Position numbers and translations under genes: made by a program. A stretch of 64,000 nt of DNA from Notamacropus eugenii (taxonomy: Eukaryota; Chordata; Mammalia; Diprotodontia; Macropodidae): NCBI RefSeq assembly GCF_028372415.1, contig NC_092878.1, positions 25,699,903 to 25,763,902 of the forward strand, read 5' to 3'. Below, in pieces: positions 45,236 through 56,229 of this stretch (its first letter is position 1; every line of letters starts with the position of its first letter). The notes under the pieces were generated by a model, which was not told the DNA's origin, did not search any database, and saw only the letters and a program-made list of their open reading frames with translations.

Positions 45236-46102
45236 TTTCCCAGCCAGTGACTTGACCTCTGAATATTTTCCTCACACCCACCTCACCTCCTGATCCTCCC
45301 AGCCCGTGTTTGTGGTCTGAGATTCAAATGCTGCTTCCAGCCTCAGGGCTTTTGGCGGGGGCAGGGCTGCTATTCAGTATGAGATTATGATCTGGTGCTG
45401 AGATCGGGGCAGGGCCACCTCTCAGGCTCAGTTCCCTCAGGGGGTTTATGCGCAGACCTTCCGCAATAGATTCAGATTCAGGCTCCCGCCCGCTTGGGGA
45501 GCCCCTGTCTGCAGCCGCCTCTCAGCTTCTACCTCCCGGGGGGGGGGGGGGGGGGGGGGGGGGCCTGAATTATGGGGGCACCCCACTCCCCTCTCGACCC
45601 GCCAAAGAGACTCTCTCACCCACCCCTGTCACCTGTGGGTGGAGGGACTTGTGCGGCCGCTGGAGATCCCGTCCCTGAAGCCTGCTCGGATCTGTTTCTC
45701 TCGGTGCCGCAGCCGTGGCCGCAGCAGGTCTGGGCTGGGCTTTGTGTCTGCAGCGCGACGGACCTTTTGCGAGAGGTTTGCAGACCCCTCTGTGGGTGGA
45801 GGGACCCGCGTGGCCGCTGGAGATCCTGTCTGTGAAGCCTGCTCGGATCTTTTCCTCTTGGTGCCGCGGCCGCGGCAGGGCTGCACTCAGCTCCCAGTCC
45901 CGGCGCCCAGTCCGCAGCGCGAAGGACCCCCCGGCGAGAGGTTTGCAGGTCTCTCTGGAACAGAAATCTCCCTCGCTCCAATGTTCCGTGGCCTCTGGGT
46001 GCGGAATTCGCCGTGAGTTACTTCCCTGTAGCCATTCTATGGGTTGTGGGTTCAGAGCTATGTGTATGTGCGTCTTTCTACTCCGCCATCTTGGCTCCGC
46101 CC
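45236..46102 (-). promoter_or_regulatory. L1 5' UTR / internal promoter with tandem units
   Basis: About 870 bp, GC-rich and CpG-rich. Two collinear units about 157-164 bp apart share CTGTGGGTGGAGGGAC (45633 and 45790) and CAGCGCGA..GGAC (45751 and 45915) with GAGAGGTTTGCAG, a monomer-like arrangement as in rodent L1 promoters. A YY1-type GCCATCTT lies at 46085-46092, about 10 bases inside the 5' end, where human L1 also has one. A 26-bp G run is at 45538-45563. Confidence 0.8.
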
Positions 46103-46640
46103 AGGACTATTCTTTATAACAAAGAATTTTTAAAATAAAGGAGAAGAAAAAACTCATTAAAATTGATCAATAGAATATTAATTGATTAATGAAAATATTG
46201 ACATAATAGACAATGTTCAGCACTCATTGATCTCACTTCTACCCCTGTCCCCTTACCTCTTGCAAAGCATCAGGATGAGATATCTTTAAATATCACATTT
46301 GAGGCCAACTTTGTGGTTTATATTTTTGTACGTTTTGTTCAACATATTTTGTGGTATTTATCTTTCCATTAACATTATTATGGTCATTATGTGTATTATT
46401 TTCCTGGTCCTACTTGCTCCACTTTAAATCAGTTCATGTAAGTTTTCCCATGCTTCTCTGTATTGAGCATATTTGTTGTTTCTTGCAGAATTACTACATT
46501 TCATGTACCTCAATTTACATAGCATCAGGGGGCATTTGCTTTGTTTCTAGTTCTTTGCTACCACAAAAAAGTGCCACTGTAAACATTTTGGCTATATGGA
46601 GTCTTCCTTTTTGTTGGTGACCTTATGGAGACATATGGTC
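46103..46640 (-). repeat. Older L1 3' fragment, right part (host)
   Basis: Continues the L1 cut at 42891: 'actattctttataacaaagaatttttaaaataaagg', then 'attttcctggtcctacttgctccactttaaatcagttcatgtaag' and 'gctaccacaaaaaagtgccactgtaaacattttgg'. Same orientation as the inserted element. Confidence 0.8.
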
Positions 46641-46902
46641 AACTTTATTTTCATTACTTTTTTCTTATTTGGCTAACAAAATTCAACCAAAGCTATCTGA
46701 ATTTTCTCTGCATTTCATTACAATCCACCATTGTAGACCTAAATGTTCACTTTATTTTTCTGAGGTGAAGTATTAGGAGAGCTCTCCAGTCTACAGTACA
46801 CTACTCTACTGATTTTCTAAATGTCAGATTTACCTAAGAGATATATCCCTATCTAAATCCAAACTATACTGTGCTAGTTAATAGGTCCACTACAGATTTC
46901 TG

Positions 46903-47125
46903 CTATGTTGTTGTTGTTGTTGTGTTCACCCTTCATTTCAAAGAAGACCATGACATCAGAGAAATGATGACATGACTTGCACTTGACTTTGTTTTGAGTG
47001 AGGGAGGGCTGTGCAGGTCACCAGCCTCACTTCTCCTCCTAAGCCATCTAGATCCAGTGACCAGATATTTGTCAGGATGAGTGGAGATGACCCAGGATGA
47101 AATGGGAGAACTTGGTCTTTTAAGG
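46903..47125 (-). repeat. CORE-SINE with RTE-type 3' end (Mar1-like), inverted
   Basis: Starts with (TTG)n, then 'ttcacccttcatttcaaagaagaccatgacatcagagaaatgatgacatgacttgcac', 'gactttgttttgagtgagggagggctgtgcaggtcaccagcctcacttctcctcc' and 'gtgaccagatatttgtcaggatgagtggagatgacccaggatg'. It matches the plus-strand copy at 53675-53985. Its last about 35 bases resemble the end of the RTE LINEs. Confidence 0.9.
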
Positions 47126-47579
47126 CTAGACCTTTTGACTTACTTCAAGGGAGGCAACACCCATTTAGTGAATAGGCTTCTTTAAGAAGTAGTCAGGGAA
47201 TAGCCCTTTTAATGAGCGAAAGAAAAGAAAATAACTAAATCAAACTGGGAGGGAAAGAGAAACTGTTACTATTGATAATTACTCTAAGCCAGCCATTAAG
47301 TGGAGCTTGGGCAGAGACCTCTTGTTGTCCAACCTATGGGATTCAGAGTGCAGTGGGTTTAAGGTTTTGGGAAAAGGAAGGAAGAAAGGAAGGAAGGAAA
47401 GAAGGAAGGAGGAAAGGAAGGAAAGAGGGAAAGAAGGAAGGACATCTAGCCAGTAAACCCCAAAGGAAGGGGAGAGAGACAGAAGGGAGAGGATAAGCTG
47501 TGTTACCCAGCTAGCTGGTAACTTTGGTTGAGCCCACATAGCTACTAAGCAACTCTCTGTCTCATCTCTTATCAATTTT
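47126..47579. other. Unassigned, with a purine-rich microsatellite
   Basis: Non-coding, with a GGAA/GAAAG tract at 47372-47445 and no other feature seen. Confidence 0.6.
47372..47445 (+). repeat. (GGAA)n purine tract
   Basis: About 74 bp of AAGG/GAAG units with interruptions. All purine on the plus strand. Confidence 0.95.
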
Positions 47580-48745
47580 CTAAAGAATTCCCAATACCAG
47601 TTGTTCCAAAACTATTCCATTCTCCTCAAGACCCCACCCCCAAATTGTAGCAGATAACCTCATTTCCTACTTTACTAAGAAAAAGGCCATTCAACATGAA
47701 TTACTTAAATCCTCCTTCAGGCCTCAGAAGCTATCTTCACCCACCTTATCATTTTATCATTTATCCTTTTTCATATGTCAAAACTCTATCTTCTTCTATT
47801 CCCTGCACTTTAGAGAAAGAGGTGAGCCTTCTAGCTAAACTAATACCTCCACCTGTGCTCTTGATCCCTTCCGTATTCCGTGGAATGCTTCATTAATCAT
47901 CAATTTTCTTTCTCATATCTTCACCGTCTCACTCTTCACCACCAACCATCCCCCTACCTTCCTCTTTAAAATACCTATTTCAATGATACCATATCCTTTA
48001 ACTATTATCCTATCTCTTTCTTATATTTTACTCTGAAACTTCTAGGAAGAAAGCTTTACTGTCTCTGTTTCATCTTTCCAATTCCTTGAAATATGCCTCA
48101 TGTTCTCATCACTTTAATGAAACTCCTTTCTTGAAGGTCATCAACGATCATTACCCAGTCCTCACATCCTCCTTGACCTCTGTAGTATTTGAACATGTCA
48201 ATCATTCTGTTCTTGATACTTAGACTCCCTTTTACTTTTAAGGTAAATAGCTGTCCCTGTCACCTCCAATCTCAAATATAAAATCCTTCATTTGGCATTC
48301 AAAACCTTCATAACCTAACCCCTACATATATGTCTACACTTTACGTCTGCCCACATATTCTTTGATCCATTGACAGTGGCCTCTTTGTTTATCATACTCC
48401 ATATTCTGGCTGCATTTTCACTGACTGTCTCCCATGCCTGGAATGCTCTCCTTTCTCATCTCTGTCTCCTGGCTTCCCTCAAGTCCCACCTAAAATCCTA
48501 TTTTATTCAGGAAACCTTTCCCAATCTCTCTTATTACTAGTATCTTTCCTCTGTTGATTATTTCCTATTTATCCTATATGTAGTTTACTTATACATCCAG
48601 TTGTTTTCATACGGTATCCTCCCTTTTAGATTGTGAGCTCCTTAAGGGCAGGAACTGTCTTTGACCTTTCTTATATCCCCAGTACTTAGAATAGTATCTG
48701 ATACATAGTGGGTACTTCATAATTGTCTATTGATTGACTATCTTC
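47580..48745 (+). repeat. L2 LINE copy to its 3' end
   Basis: From the endonuclease-RT linker ('gtagcagataacctcatttcctactttactaagaaaaaggcc') through ORF2 C-terminal blocks ('caaatataaaatccttcatttggcattcaaaaccttcataacc', 'gactgtctcccatgcctggaatgctctcc') to the tail ('gattgtgagctccttaagggcaggaactgtc', 'gtgggtacttcataattgtctattgattgac'). Internally decayed and shortened. Confidence 0.88.
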
Positions 48746-48874
48746 TACTTCTATGGCCACAATTTTATTGATCATTTTCTGGTTTCAAACTCTTAAATAT
48801 AGGTGCTTTCTTAAGACTTTCTTCTCAAATCTTTTTAAGCATACTTTCTCCCTTGACAGGTTTATTCACTAAGC

Positions 48875-49480
48875 ATGATAGAATTTTAGAGTTGGAATGG
48901 ATCTGAGAAGCCATTTAACCCAATCTATTACAACAATAATGCCTCTATAATACCTCTGACAAGAGGTCATAAAGTATCCTCTTGAAGACCTCCCATGGGG
49001 GGAGTGCTCACTGTCTATCAAAGTAGACAATTGCACTTCTAGACAGTTTTTCCTCACATGGAATATATGCCTACTACTCTAAAACTTCCAACTATTTCTT
49101 CTTGTTCTGCCCTCTGGGGCCCAGAACAAGTCTAATGCCTCTTCCATATTAACAATCCTTCGAATACTTGAAGACACTTGTCACATACCCCTTAAGTCTC
49201 CTCTTCTCCACCTAACCATCCCTACCTCCTTCAATTGATCTTCCTATGGCATGACTTCTAGTCCCTTCAACATCCTGGTTGTCCTCTTCGAAAGGGATCC
49301 ATTGCTCCAATTTAATAATGTCCTTCCTAAAATGTAGTGTACAGTTCTTGACAACACTCCATATTTGGTCTAACCAGGGCAAAGTACAGAGGTTCTTCAT
49401 TCTAGACACAATATTTCTAAATAACAGCTTAGCTTCTCATTAGACTTTTTTAGTTGTCCGCACTGCACCTAAATTCCTTT
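48875..49480 (-). repeat. L3/CR1-clade LINE 3' part, inverted
   Basis: On the minus strand: 'ttgaaggaggtagggatggtt..gagaagaggagacttaaggggtatgtgacaagtgtcttcaagtattcgaagg', the CR1/L3 'LEKRRLRGDMIAVFKYLKG' block, preceded by 'ggtcctgaccagggc..gtacag'-type text and followed by 'gaaaaactg' and the 3' end near 48880. Confidence 0.78.
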
Positions 49481-49789
49481 TTTAAAAAATTAGAGCAATA
49501 TTTTGCCTTCTCTAGTTCAACATTTTTCTGTTCTTCATGATCTTTCAAAGATCACTGATAGTGACTCAACAGTGATGTTTACCAATTCTCCTAGTACTCT
49601 GGTATATAATTGCTCTGTGCCTAGTGATTTGAATTACTGAGGGCAACTAGATACCTTCTTACCATCTCCTCATTCACCTTTGGTTTCAACATCCCATTAA
49701 CCATTTTTGTCCATTCAAATCATTCTCTTTTCCAGAAAAATAAAATAAAATAGAAAAGGAGAGTTAAATAGAACTTCTTTCTCACCAGG
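49481..49789. other. No recognised feature
   Basis: Non-coding. Nothing supported. Confidence 0.45.
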
Positions 49790-50700
49790 ATTTTATAATT
49801 ATCTCATGGCTTCAATTATCACCTCTGTAATGAAATTTTATAAATCTATTATCTCTACTTCCAACTTCACATTCACATTACAAGCCCAGATTTCTAGCAG
49901 TTTGCATAATATCTCCCCCAATATATCTTGCTGATACTTCAAATTGAACATGTTCAAAACTAAATTTATTCCCTTTTCCCTCCACTCCAAACCTATTTTT
50001 CTTTCCGTCTTTCTATTTCTAATAATGCAACCATGAAGTCTGAAATCTCCAATCTCACAGTCATTTTTTTTACACTGTCTTCTTCCTTAAGGACCACTTC
50101 CTATCATTTCCCAAGTCCTGGCAATTCTACCCCAAAATATTTTTTGAATCGACTTTCCTTTCCATCTTTGCTGCTGCCACCTTAGTTCAGGTTCTCAGCT
50201 GAACTATTGCTTGCCTCCTCCTGATTGGTCTATATCCTTTCCTCTAACCTCATCCTCTCTGATTCATTTTACATATTTAATAGTAGATAAATTTTCTTAA
50301 TGCACATCTCTGATCACATTATGAGCCAAGTCAAAAGCCTCCAGTGGTTACCCATGACCTATAAATAAACACAAAATCCCTAGAATGATATTCAAAGCCT
50401 TCCACAACCTGGCTCTGAATCACCATTCCAGCCTTTCTATCATATACTACTTTCAAATACTCTATTCCTTATTTTTCTCCCCATACCTGGAAAGCCTTCT
50501 CCATATTTTACTTAGCCTTCAAGACCCAGTTCAATGCTACTCAATGAAATCGTCCCTGATTTCCTAGCTAGAAGTGATCTCCGCTTTCTATGAATTTTTA
50601 TAGCCCTTTATTTGTACCTCTTAAAAGTGCTTGTCTACATCCTACTTTATTGATTCCAGTCTGTATCACAGTTATTTGTTCAGGCTTCTTCCTCCACTAA
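49790..50700 (+). repeat. L2 LINE 3' part
   Basis: L2 order from 'ggcttcaattatcacctctgtaatg' through 'caaattgaacatgttcaaaactaaattta', 'tctgatcacattatgagccaagtcaaaagcctccagtggttaccc', 'aatgatattcaaagccttccacaacctggctc' to 'ttatttgtacctctt'. All frames broken. Confidence 0.82.
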
Positions 50701-51054
50701 AATGCTATTCTGCTGCCTGAAAATAGTGTGTAGGTGACTATATTTTCAAAAGCTATGTGCTCTGGTAAGTACAACCAAGCTGTAAGGACACTGAGTACAA
50801 GCCCAACCATAAAAGAACACCCAAGTTAAGTTTGTAAAGGCTCATCAACAAAGGTTAGCCACAAGGTACTGAATTTTTTCAACCATAGGAATTTATGACG
50901 ATTATCTACTACGTTCACGGAGCTGTAGTCTGTATTGTTGGAGGGAGCACCAATTCTGTTGAAGTCGTGAATCCTTGAAGTGCTGAAGTAAGTACTTCTT
51001 ATATTCCCTACTAGACTGCAAATTATTTGAGTGGAGCTATCTTATTACCTTTTA
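50701..51054. other. No recognised feature
   Basis: Non-coding. Nothing supported. Confidence 0.45.
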
Positions 51055-51262
51055 TATGCGAGGCAGCATGAAACAATGGATGGCACACAAGCTTGGAGTT
51101 TGAAAGACTTGAATTTTAATCCCACCTTAGACACTAGCTGGGTGGCCCTGGTCAAGTCACTTAACTTTTTATGATTAAGTTTCCTTATCTGTCACATGAA
51201 AGAGTTGAACTTGGTCACCTTGAAGAAACTTTCCAACCCTAAATCTATGATCCTTTAATCTC
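51055..51262 (+). repeat. MIR-type SINE
   Basis: Contains 'ggcagcatgaaacaatggatggcacacaagcttggagtttgaaagacttgaattttaatcc', 'cctggtcaagtcacttaac', 'gtttccttatctgtcacatgaaagagttgaacttggtcaccttgaag' and 'tccaaccctaaatctatgatcc'. Full length. Confidence 0.88.
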
Positions 51263-51834
51263 CTTCCTTGCTTATTTCACCATCTTGCAGCATGATAGGC
51301 ATGCAAAGAAAGCCAAATCAACGAATAAACAAATGAAGAGGAGGTCAGACTATATATAGATAACAGTAAAAGTTATAGCCAGACTATCTCTGCAGCAGAT
51401 GTTAATTATTCTTCTTTCTAAGTTGTCTGAGAGTTATTAAGTTTCTTTTTTGCAATATTTAGAATTTGGTTTATCAAAGGTACACTGGTTGTTAGCACAT
51501 GGATGTTACTTGAAAAGATAATTGCAGAATTTTCATCAATAGCACTAAATAAAAGGCTTCCTGTGTGCTGATGCATGAGTAGAGCTCAGAGAAGATCATT
51601 TTATTATAGGAATAATTGAACACTTTCCTACATTTATATATCATTCCTATAATGTTGACTTATTTTAGTGTACCAACCAGCCTTTTGAAATGATCATTCT
51701 AAACCAAGAAATTAAATTCTTAATTAACAAGTTGATTGATGAAAATGCTTAAAGGACTACAAATTCTTTAAAATATAGATATTTAGCTTTAGGACAAAAG
51801 TAATTAACTTATTCAACAAAAAAATGGATATTAA
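51263..51834. other. No recognised feature
   Basis: AT-rich non-coding DNA. Confidence 0.45.
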
Positions 51835-52680
51835 AATGGAGACCAAGAAAAGACTCAATAGGCTGGAATACTGTACTAAAGCTAACAAGAAGAAATTTAA
51901 TGTGATAAATACACTTGGGTTAAAAAACATCAACTGTACAGGATAACAAGGATGAGACTAGGAAGCAGTTCCTGAGGAAAAAGCAACCTAGGGTTTTGGG
52001 TGGGCTATAAAATCAATGAGTCAGCATATTGGGCTAATATGATCTGAGTCTGCATTAATAGAAGCAGAGTGTCCAAATGAGGGGACACAATCACACCACA
52101 TATCAACCTAATCAGAACACATCTGGAAGATTATATTCTACTTGAGCAGTCACATTTTTAAAGGACCACTGACAAGTTAACATATATCCAGAAAGAAACC
52201 AGGAAAATGAGGAGAATTCAACTGATGAAACCAAAGATATTTAGCCTGGAGATGATTCTACCTGGAGCCAAGCAGAAGTCTAATTCATTTTCACCCAAAT
52301 GATTGCTTTCTTTTTTCTTTTTCTTTTTTTTACAAAGTATCATACAGAAGAAAGATTCAAATTGCTTTGTTTAGCTCAAGAAGACAGAAGTATGATCAAC
52401 GGTTAAAAGTTACATGGTGGTAAATTTTGGCTCAACAAAAAGAAAAACTTCCCAACAATGAGAGCATTGAAACAATCTGCCTGGGGCTGGGGCAGGTGTG
52501 GTGGTGGGGGCAGAGGGGCTGGGGCAGGTAAGTTGGGAAATGAGTTCCCTGGAGATATTTAAGCTAAAAGACTCCTTGGTGGGAATATTGTAGATGGGCT
52601 AATGGTTCAGGTAAAGGTTGGACTAGCTACTGAGGTCTCATCTAACTCTAAGGTTCTTAATCTAAGAAATACTTGTTAAA
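51835..52680 (+). repeat. L3/CR1-clade LINE 3' part
   Basis: Contains 'gctaacaagaagaaatttaatgtgataaatacact', 'aatcagaacacatctggaagattatattctac' (TRPHLEYCV-like), 'ccagaaagaaaccaggaaaatgaggag', 'tatttagcctggagatgattct', then after a T-rich tract 'gaaaaacttcccaacaatgagagcattgaaacaatctgcctgggg' and the tail 'ggttggactagctactgaggtctcatctaactctaaggttct'. This is the order of CR1/L3 ORF2 C terminus and 3' end. Confidence 0.82.
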
Positions 52681-52699
52681 TTTTCTTTATCTGATCAAA

Positions 52700-54925
52700 T
52701 ATTTAATTTTTCCATCTGTGTGCTTCATTCTCTCCAAACCTCCTTTTTTTCCTCACTTCAACCTCCACTTTCTCCATCTTTCAGTATTATCCCAGGCCAT
52801 AAGCCCTACTGCGGATACACTATCTTCTCTTTCCAATCTTAACCCTTTGTTGAACCAATTTATGCTGGCTATTTCTCTCAAATCCTCTGCTCCCGTTACC
52901 TGTCACTGATCACATATTGCCAAACCCCATCCCTGAATTGCTGCTGAGGACTTTGCCTCATACTTCACAGGGGAAAAAAGGAGGTTATTTAACAAGAACT
53001 CCCTTCTCTTCACACAACCATCTAAAGTTCTTCCCCACTATATCTTTCACTCCATTCTCTGAAATTTGTGCCTGTCAAGGCTAATCACTCTACATGTACC
53101 ATTTATTCCATCCCTTTCATTTCCAAGAAATTGCTTCCACTATCCTCTACATTGTCTCTATGATCGTCAATTTCTCCCTATCTAATGGTTTCTTCTCTGC
53201 TGCCTACAAGCACATGTCCTCCCCATCCTGAAGAAATCCACGCTACATCATCCCATGCCTGCCCATTATTGTTGTCTCTCCCATTCTCAACTAAATCCCT
53301 TGCAGGGAAAAGTCATCTCTATTCATTTGCTTCTACTTTCTTTTCTCTCACTTTTAAACCTTCTTCAGTCTGACTTTGGACCTCATCATTCATTTGAAAC
53401 TCTTTTCCCCAAAGTTAGCAATGATGAGTCTTAGTTGGTAAATCTAATAAACTCTTCTCATTCCTCCTTTTTCTTGACCTCTCTGTAATATTTGACACCA
53501 GTGATCATTTTCTCCTGTGTACTCTGTCATCTCTAGGTTTTTATGATGCTTCTCTCACTTGGTTCTGTTTTGACTGCTTCTCAGACTCTTTTTCTGGATC
53601 TTTATTTATGCCACACCTAGCAGCTGGGAGCTCAACATTGCCCTGAGACCTCTTCTTTTCTCACTCTGTACTGTGGTGCAGTGGATAGAGCACCAGTGCG
53701 GGAGTCAGGAGGACCTGACTTCAAATCTCACCCCAGACACTTGACACTCACTAGTTGTGTGACCTTGGACAAGTCACTTGACCCCAATTGCCTCATCCTA
53801 GGCCATCTCCAGTCATCCTGACAAATATCTGGTCACTGAATTCAGATGGCTCTGGAGGAGAAGTGAGGCTGGTGACCTGTACAGCCCTCCCTCACTCAAA
53901 ACAAAGTCAAGCGCAAGTCATGTCATCATTTCTCTGATGGCATGGTCTTCTTCTTTGGCAACGAAGGATGAACACACGTGTTCTTTTACCTGATAATCTC
54001 ATTGGCTTTTCCAGGTTCAATTATCATCCCTATGTAGATGATTCTTAAGTCTAAGATTCTAAGTCTTCATCTTTCTCCTGAGCTATAGTCACCCAGCACA
54101 CCTTTCAGGTGAACATTTAAACTAGATGTCCTGTAGGCATCTCAAACTAAACATTCAAAATAGAACTTTACCCTCTTCTGAATTTCCCTATTGCTACTGA
54201 AGGCTCTACCATCCTTCCAACCATCCAGGCTCACAATGTTGGCATCATCCTTGGTTCCTCTCACTTGCTCATTCCACATTTACAGTAGGTTGCCAAATCT
54301 TCTAATTTCTTTCTGTACATCTCCTGCATAGGGCTCCTCTCCATTCACACAGCCACCACCCTAATTTAGGTCATCACCACCTCTTTCCTGGACAATTATA
54401 ATAACTTTCTAATTGATCTCCCTGCCTCTCTCCCTATTCCAATCCATCCTCCACATAACTGCCAAAACGATTCTCTAAAAATAAAGATTTGACCATGTCA
54501 TACTATGTCACAAAGCTCTAGTGAATCCCTATTACATCTAGGGATCAAATATAAAGTACATTGTTTGGCATTTAAAGCTCTTTACAACCCGAGAGTTTGG
54601 ACACTTTCTACCTTTCCAATCTTCTTATATTTTACTGCCCTCCACAAGCTCTACAATCCACTCATACTGGCCAAATTGCTGTTCCTCATACACAATACTC
54701 CATGTTTCCTCTCCATATTTTTGCATTGACTATTTCACATGCCTGGAATGATTCTCTCTCTCTCTCCCTGCATCCCTCCTTCCCTCTTTCTATCTCTCTT
54801 TTTTAAGATTCAGATAACATGCCATCTTCTCCCAAAGACCTTTCCTGTACCTCACTCTCTCCTGAGCTGTTTAGTGCTGTCCTTCCAAGCTTATTTCTCA
54901 TTTACTTGTTTTATCTTTTATGTTC
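52700..54925 (+). repeat. Long L2 LINE copy split by a SINE
   Basis: L2 ORF2 including 'tttgcctcatacttcacagggg' (FA.YF..K), 'gaccaccagtgatcattttctcctgtg'-type reverse transcriptase text, and after the SINE 'gtagatgattcttaagtctaag', 'agatgtcctgtaggcatctcaaactaaac', 'ctgccaaaacgattctctaaaaataaagatttgaccatg' and 'ctatttcacatgcctggaatgattc'. Not coding. Confidence 0.88.
53675..53985 (+). repeat. CORE-SINE with RTE-type 3' end (Mar1-like), full length
   Basis: Head 'ctgtggtgcagtggatagagcaccagtgcgggagtcaggaggacctgacttcaaatctcacc', then 'gtgaccttggacaagtcacttgaccccaattgcctc', a middle part ending 'gtgaggctggtgacctgtacagccctccctcactcaaaacaaagtcaag', and a 3' end 'gatggcatggtcttcttctttggcaacgaaggatgaacac'. 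The 3' end resembles that of the RTE LINEs at 39780-39828. Confidence 0.93.
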
Positions 54926-55885
54926 TGGTGATTTCAGCAGCTCCCATGGATTCAGTGATCCTATCTATGCTGATGAGTCTCAGATCTACTTATCTAATCA
55001 ATAGCTCTCCTAATCTCCAGACTCACTTCTCCAACTGCCTACTAGACATCTCAGACTGGATGTCCTATAGATATCTTAAATTCTACATGTCCAAAATAGG
55101 ATTCAGTACTTTCCCCTGTTTCTTTTCATCTCTCTACTTTTTGTATTCCTATAAAAGAGACCACTTTCCTCCCATTTACCCAGGCTCCCACTCTACATGT
55201 CATCATCTACTTCTCACTCTCTTTAACCTCACATATCCAGTCTGTTGCCAAGCCCTATCTATAGATTTTATTTTCACAATAACTCTCATATTTACCCCTT
55301 CTCTCCTCTGACACTGCCACTACTCTAGACCAAGACCTTACTACTTAATGACTGAACCATTACAATAGTGTTAAGGATGGTCCCTCTGCCACAAGTCTCT
55401 CACCATTCCAGTCCTTCCAATACTTAGCTGTCAAATTGATGTTTCTAATTCACAAATTGATCTTTCATATTCCGTGAACTCCAGTGGCTTCCTATTACTT
55501 CCAAGTTCAAATATAAAATCCTCTGTTTGGTGTTCAAAGTTCTTCATAACCTGGAATCCCACAACTTCCTTTCTCTTTGTATTTTCACCAACTATTATCC
55601 ATTCCTGAGATGCTTTCCTTCCTCATTTCCACCTCCTGGCTTCCCTTGCTTCTTTGAAATCTCACTTAAAATATTTCCTAATCCCCCTTAATGCTAGTAC
55701 CTTCTTCTGTTAATTATCTCCAATTGATCCTATATATGTCCTTTTTGTACATAGTTGTTTGCAAGTTACTACCTCCCCGCCTTAGACTGTGAGCTTCTTG
55801 AAAGCCAGGACTGTATTTTGCCTCTCTTTGTATCTTCAGTGCCTGTCACATAGTAGGTACTTAATAAATGCATATTGATTTATTG
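54926..55885 (+). repeat. L2 LINE copy, RT active-site region to 3' end
   Basis: Encodes a recognisable YADESQIYLSN (the L2 YADDSQIY active site with the second Asp changed to Glu), then QTHFSNCLLDISDWMSYRYLKFYMSK. Later blocks lead to 'cagtgcctgtcacatagtaggtacttaataaatgcatattgatt'. The 190-codon open stretch at 54739-55311 is a fusion of two L2 copies, not a gene. Confidence 0.9.
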
Positions 55886-56229
55886 GTTAAAAGCCTATTC
55901 TGGTTCTTAAGACAAATAAGACAATTCCAGCCCTGAAACTACTTTCAATCTAGTAGAATTATTGATACATTAGAATGTAAATTAATAAGGGGAATACAAA
56001 TGTTTATGAGATTTGTTAAGAGAAAGATTGTTTCCAGCTAGGGGGTCAAAGAATTCTTTATAGAACAGTTAAAATTTTAGCTGGGCCTCATAGGATAAAT
56101 AGGCTGTCAACAAGCAAAAATGAGATAGGAGGGGATTCTGGGCTAGGCCTAACTGGGGGTTATGTTTCAAGTAGTTCAGGTTTGGGATTAGAGCAAAATG
56201 AGAACTACATGGCCAATTGAACATTTTAG
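55886..56229. other. No recognised feature
   Basis: Non-coding, possibly weak L2-like inverted text near 56030-56130. Confidence 0.45.

Larger units (their letters stand above)
42892..46102 (-). mobile_element. Young full-length ORF2-less L1 (HAL1-like) with 3' transduction
   Basis: A 3.2-kb insertion flanked by perfect 13-bp duplications AGGACTATTCTTT (42879-42891 and 46103-46115). On the minus strand it starts at 46102 with GGGCGGAGCCAAGATGGCGG, has a CpG-rich 5' UTR with tandem units, and one ORF (ORF1). It then passes through a non-coding purine-rich spacer straight to the 3' UTR and an internal A-run (43143-43156). No endonuclease or reverse transcriptase is present, so it must have moved using another L1's enzymes. 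A 222-bp non-L1 segment and a long A-tail follow. Intact duplications, an uninterrupted tail and a 26-G run argue for a recent insertion. Confidence 0.92.

Noticed and set aside
54739..55311. 190-codon open frame
   Set aside because: It spans the junction of two L2 LINE copies and contains the L2 active-site motif. It is a remnant, not a host gene.
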